NCBI GenBank assembly: GCA_963693365.1
Contig: CAVNZM010000002.1
Coordinates: 16,430,001 to 16,494,000, forward strand
Direction of reading: 5' to 3'
DNA length: 64,000 nt
Origin: Amoebidium appalachense
Taxonomy: Eukaryota; Ichthyosporea
Position 1 is the stretch's first letter. Each line of letters opens with the position of its first letter. A program made the translations under genes and the position numbers. The notes under the pieces were generated by a model. That model saw only the letters and a list, made by a program, of their open reading frames with translations, made no database searches and had not been told where the DNA came from. This document shows positions 62,541-64,000 of the stretch, in pieces.

Positions 62541-62854
62541 TATGTCATTCAGAGGGGTGGTGGTGGTGGTGGTGTGTCTGTGTGTGGGGAGGGGGAGGGG
62601 GGGAGAGGAGGGGAGGCTGGGGAGGGAGCAAGGGATGTGGAACTACATAGTATGCACCGTGTGTGTATTTGGGCATATGTATGTGTGGTGTGTGTGTGTG
62701 TGTGTCACGGTGTCTCGTGTCTCTCTATGCGTGTGCGTGCTTGCGACGGGGGAAACAGTAAAGGGGGGTCAGAGATAGAAATGTAAGAGGGGGGGTGGGG
62801 GGGGTGGGGGGGGGATGTAGATAGTATCAAAAAGTAATATGTCAAACAAAGGAG

Positions 62855-62885
<31 letters not shown>

Positions 62886-62915
62886 TGACATACAGTGTGC
62901 TTACGTATACAAGAT

Positions 62916-63030
62916 TATCCATATTCCTACTTTTTTTATTGTTTTATAAAACTTTTTTTTTGGCGCGCAAAAACTCCCTGCCCATATTTCTATATTTGGC
63001 TAATCGAGCGATCGCGCGAAAATAATCAAT
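62916..63030 (-). repeat. R2 dispersed AT-rich repeat, copy 2 (inverted)
   Basis: The reverse complement carries ATTATTTTCGCGCGATCGC, GTTTTTGCGCGCC and CAATAAAAAAAGTAGGAATA, as in 2172-2341. Similarity covers about 110 bp. Confidence 0.8.
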
Positions 63031-63188
63031 TCACTCATTATCAGGCCACAAGGCAATGGGCTTTGCTGATGTCAGTCAGAACACAGCCCCATAACCCCAT
63101 ATGAGATATGTACAAAGAAAAGGCAAGAAAACGGTGCAGGTAACTCTCCACTGTGCTTCTGTGTGCACCACAATGCCCTCGTGTCTAC

Positions 63189-63189
<1 letters not shown>

Positions 63190-63238
<49 letters not shown>

Positions 63239-63317
63239 TGTGTGTGCGCGCGTGCGTGGGGGGAGCATGCGTTCATGGGTGCATGTGTGTGTGTAAGCTG
63301 TGGTCACCCACGAATGT

Positions 63318-63373
<56 letters not shown>

Positions 63374-63395
63374 ATGTGTTTGTGTGTGTGTGTGT
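63190..63395 (+). repeat. Two (GT)n arrays
   Basis: About 22 and 24 GT units with GCGC and GCATGC islands. No gene seen at this end of the window. Confidence 0.85.
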
Positions 63396-63571
63396 AAAGA
63401 TCGCCGATCGATTATCACTGTAAATTATCATTGTATATTTCACGTTATTTTCACTGCATATGGCTGTGCAATTACCATACAGCCCCAGCATTTATGTACC
63501 ATTCACCACTATGAACTCCGGTATATATTGGTAAACAAGTCTGCAACATTGCAGCCTCTCCTCAGGAGCGA

Positions 63572-63605
<34 letters not shown>

Positions 63606-64000
63606 CCCTCTTCTTCCCCCCATCACCCACACAAAAAGAGAGGGAAACAGAAACAGCAACGGGAACTGGGCAGAAACAACTCGCCTATGAATGCTAACAC
63701 AACAGCTGCCACTTGTGTCTGCTCCCCAGCTATGCACACTTACATGCCCACCTTCCCAACACACTCAGCCAACCGGTGACCCAAGACCATATAAACTCCC
63801 ACGCGAAAAAAAGAAAAACCAGTATAGTGCCTCAGAATCCCACCTACAAGAAGTCAACCAAAGCCTCGCACACGCTCCTATTTGCCGACGCAGTCGCATA
63901 TGAACCGTGCGGGTAACGAAACTCTAAATTCTCGTCGTGCAAATACATACTCCTCAGCGCCACAGCACCCTCCCCTCCCTCCCCTTCCTCCCCTTCCCTG

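Overview
This is eukaryotic nuclear DNA. All five protein-coding genes or gene parts are split by introns, mostly GT-AG with one GC-AG. There is a nuclear-type tRNA-Asp, a TATA/Inr promoter and a nucleus-encoded complex I subunit with a mitochondrial presequence. Introns and spacers are filled with (GT)n/(CA)n arrays and runs of 15-75 G or C. The gene set (PH-REM-CDC25 RasGEF, hevein-like secreted protein, COG0523 GTPase, AT-hook protein) and the dense long introns suit a protist, possibly a unicellular holozoan such as an ichthyosporean. I cannot name the organism from this window.

Layout: (1) 1330-8493, minus: NDUFS3, five exons, lacking only its last ~25 codons. (2) 9539-17473, plus: unrecognised nuclear protein with an AT-hook in a large acidic last exon. 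(3) 18697-24420, minus: complete 8-exon COG0523 metallochaperone-type GTPase, 547 aa, with a GC-AG intron and an acidic insert. (4) 26349-29482, plus: secreted His-rich protein with two hevein-like modules behind a TATA/Inr promoter. (5) 32437-50480, minus: RasGEF of at least 1050 aa over 21 coding exons; its 3' end is open. (6) 50.5-64 kb: no protein gene seen; holds tRNA-Asp(GTC) at 54594-54665 and many repeats. Genes 1/2 and 3/4 are divergent; 2/3 and 4/5 are convergent. Nothing suggests that they form one pathway.

Exon chains were built by hand from splice consensus, reading phase and protein-family similarity. For the COG0523 and RasGEF genes every junction keeps phase, which is strong internal support.

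The most interesting non-coding signals are: a dispersed repeat family whose copies each abut a poly-G run (poly-C tailed on the other strand), including a 366-bp pair differing at nine positions; a MITE-like family with CTATGTCGGC termini; an array of eight CCAATCA sites with a 93-bp higher-order period; two places where a splice acceptor plus the start of its exon has been duplicated into the intron; and splice acceptors formed from the ends of long (CA)n arrays.
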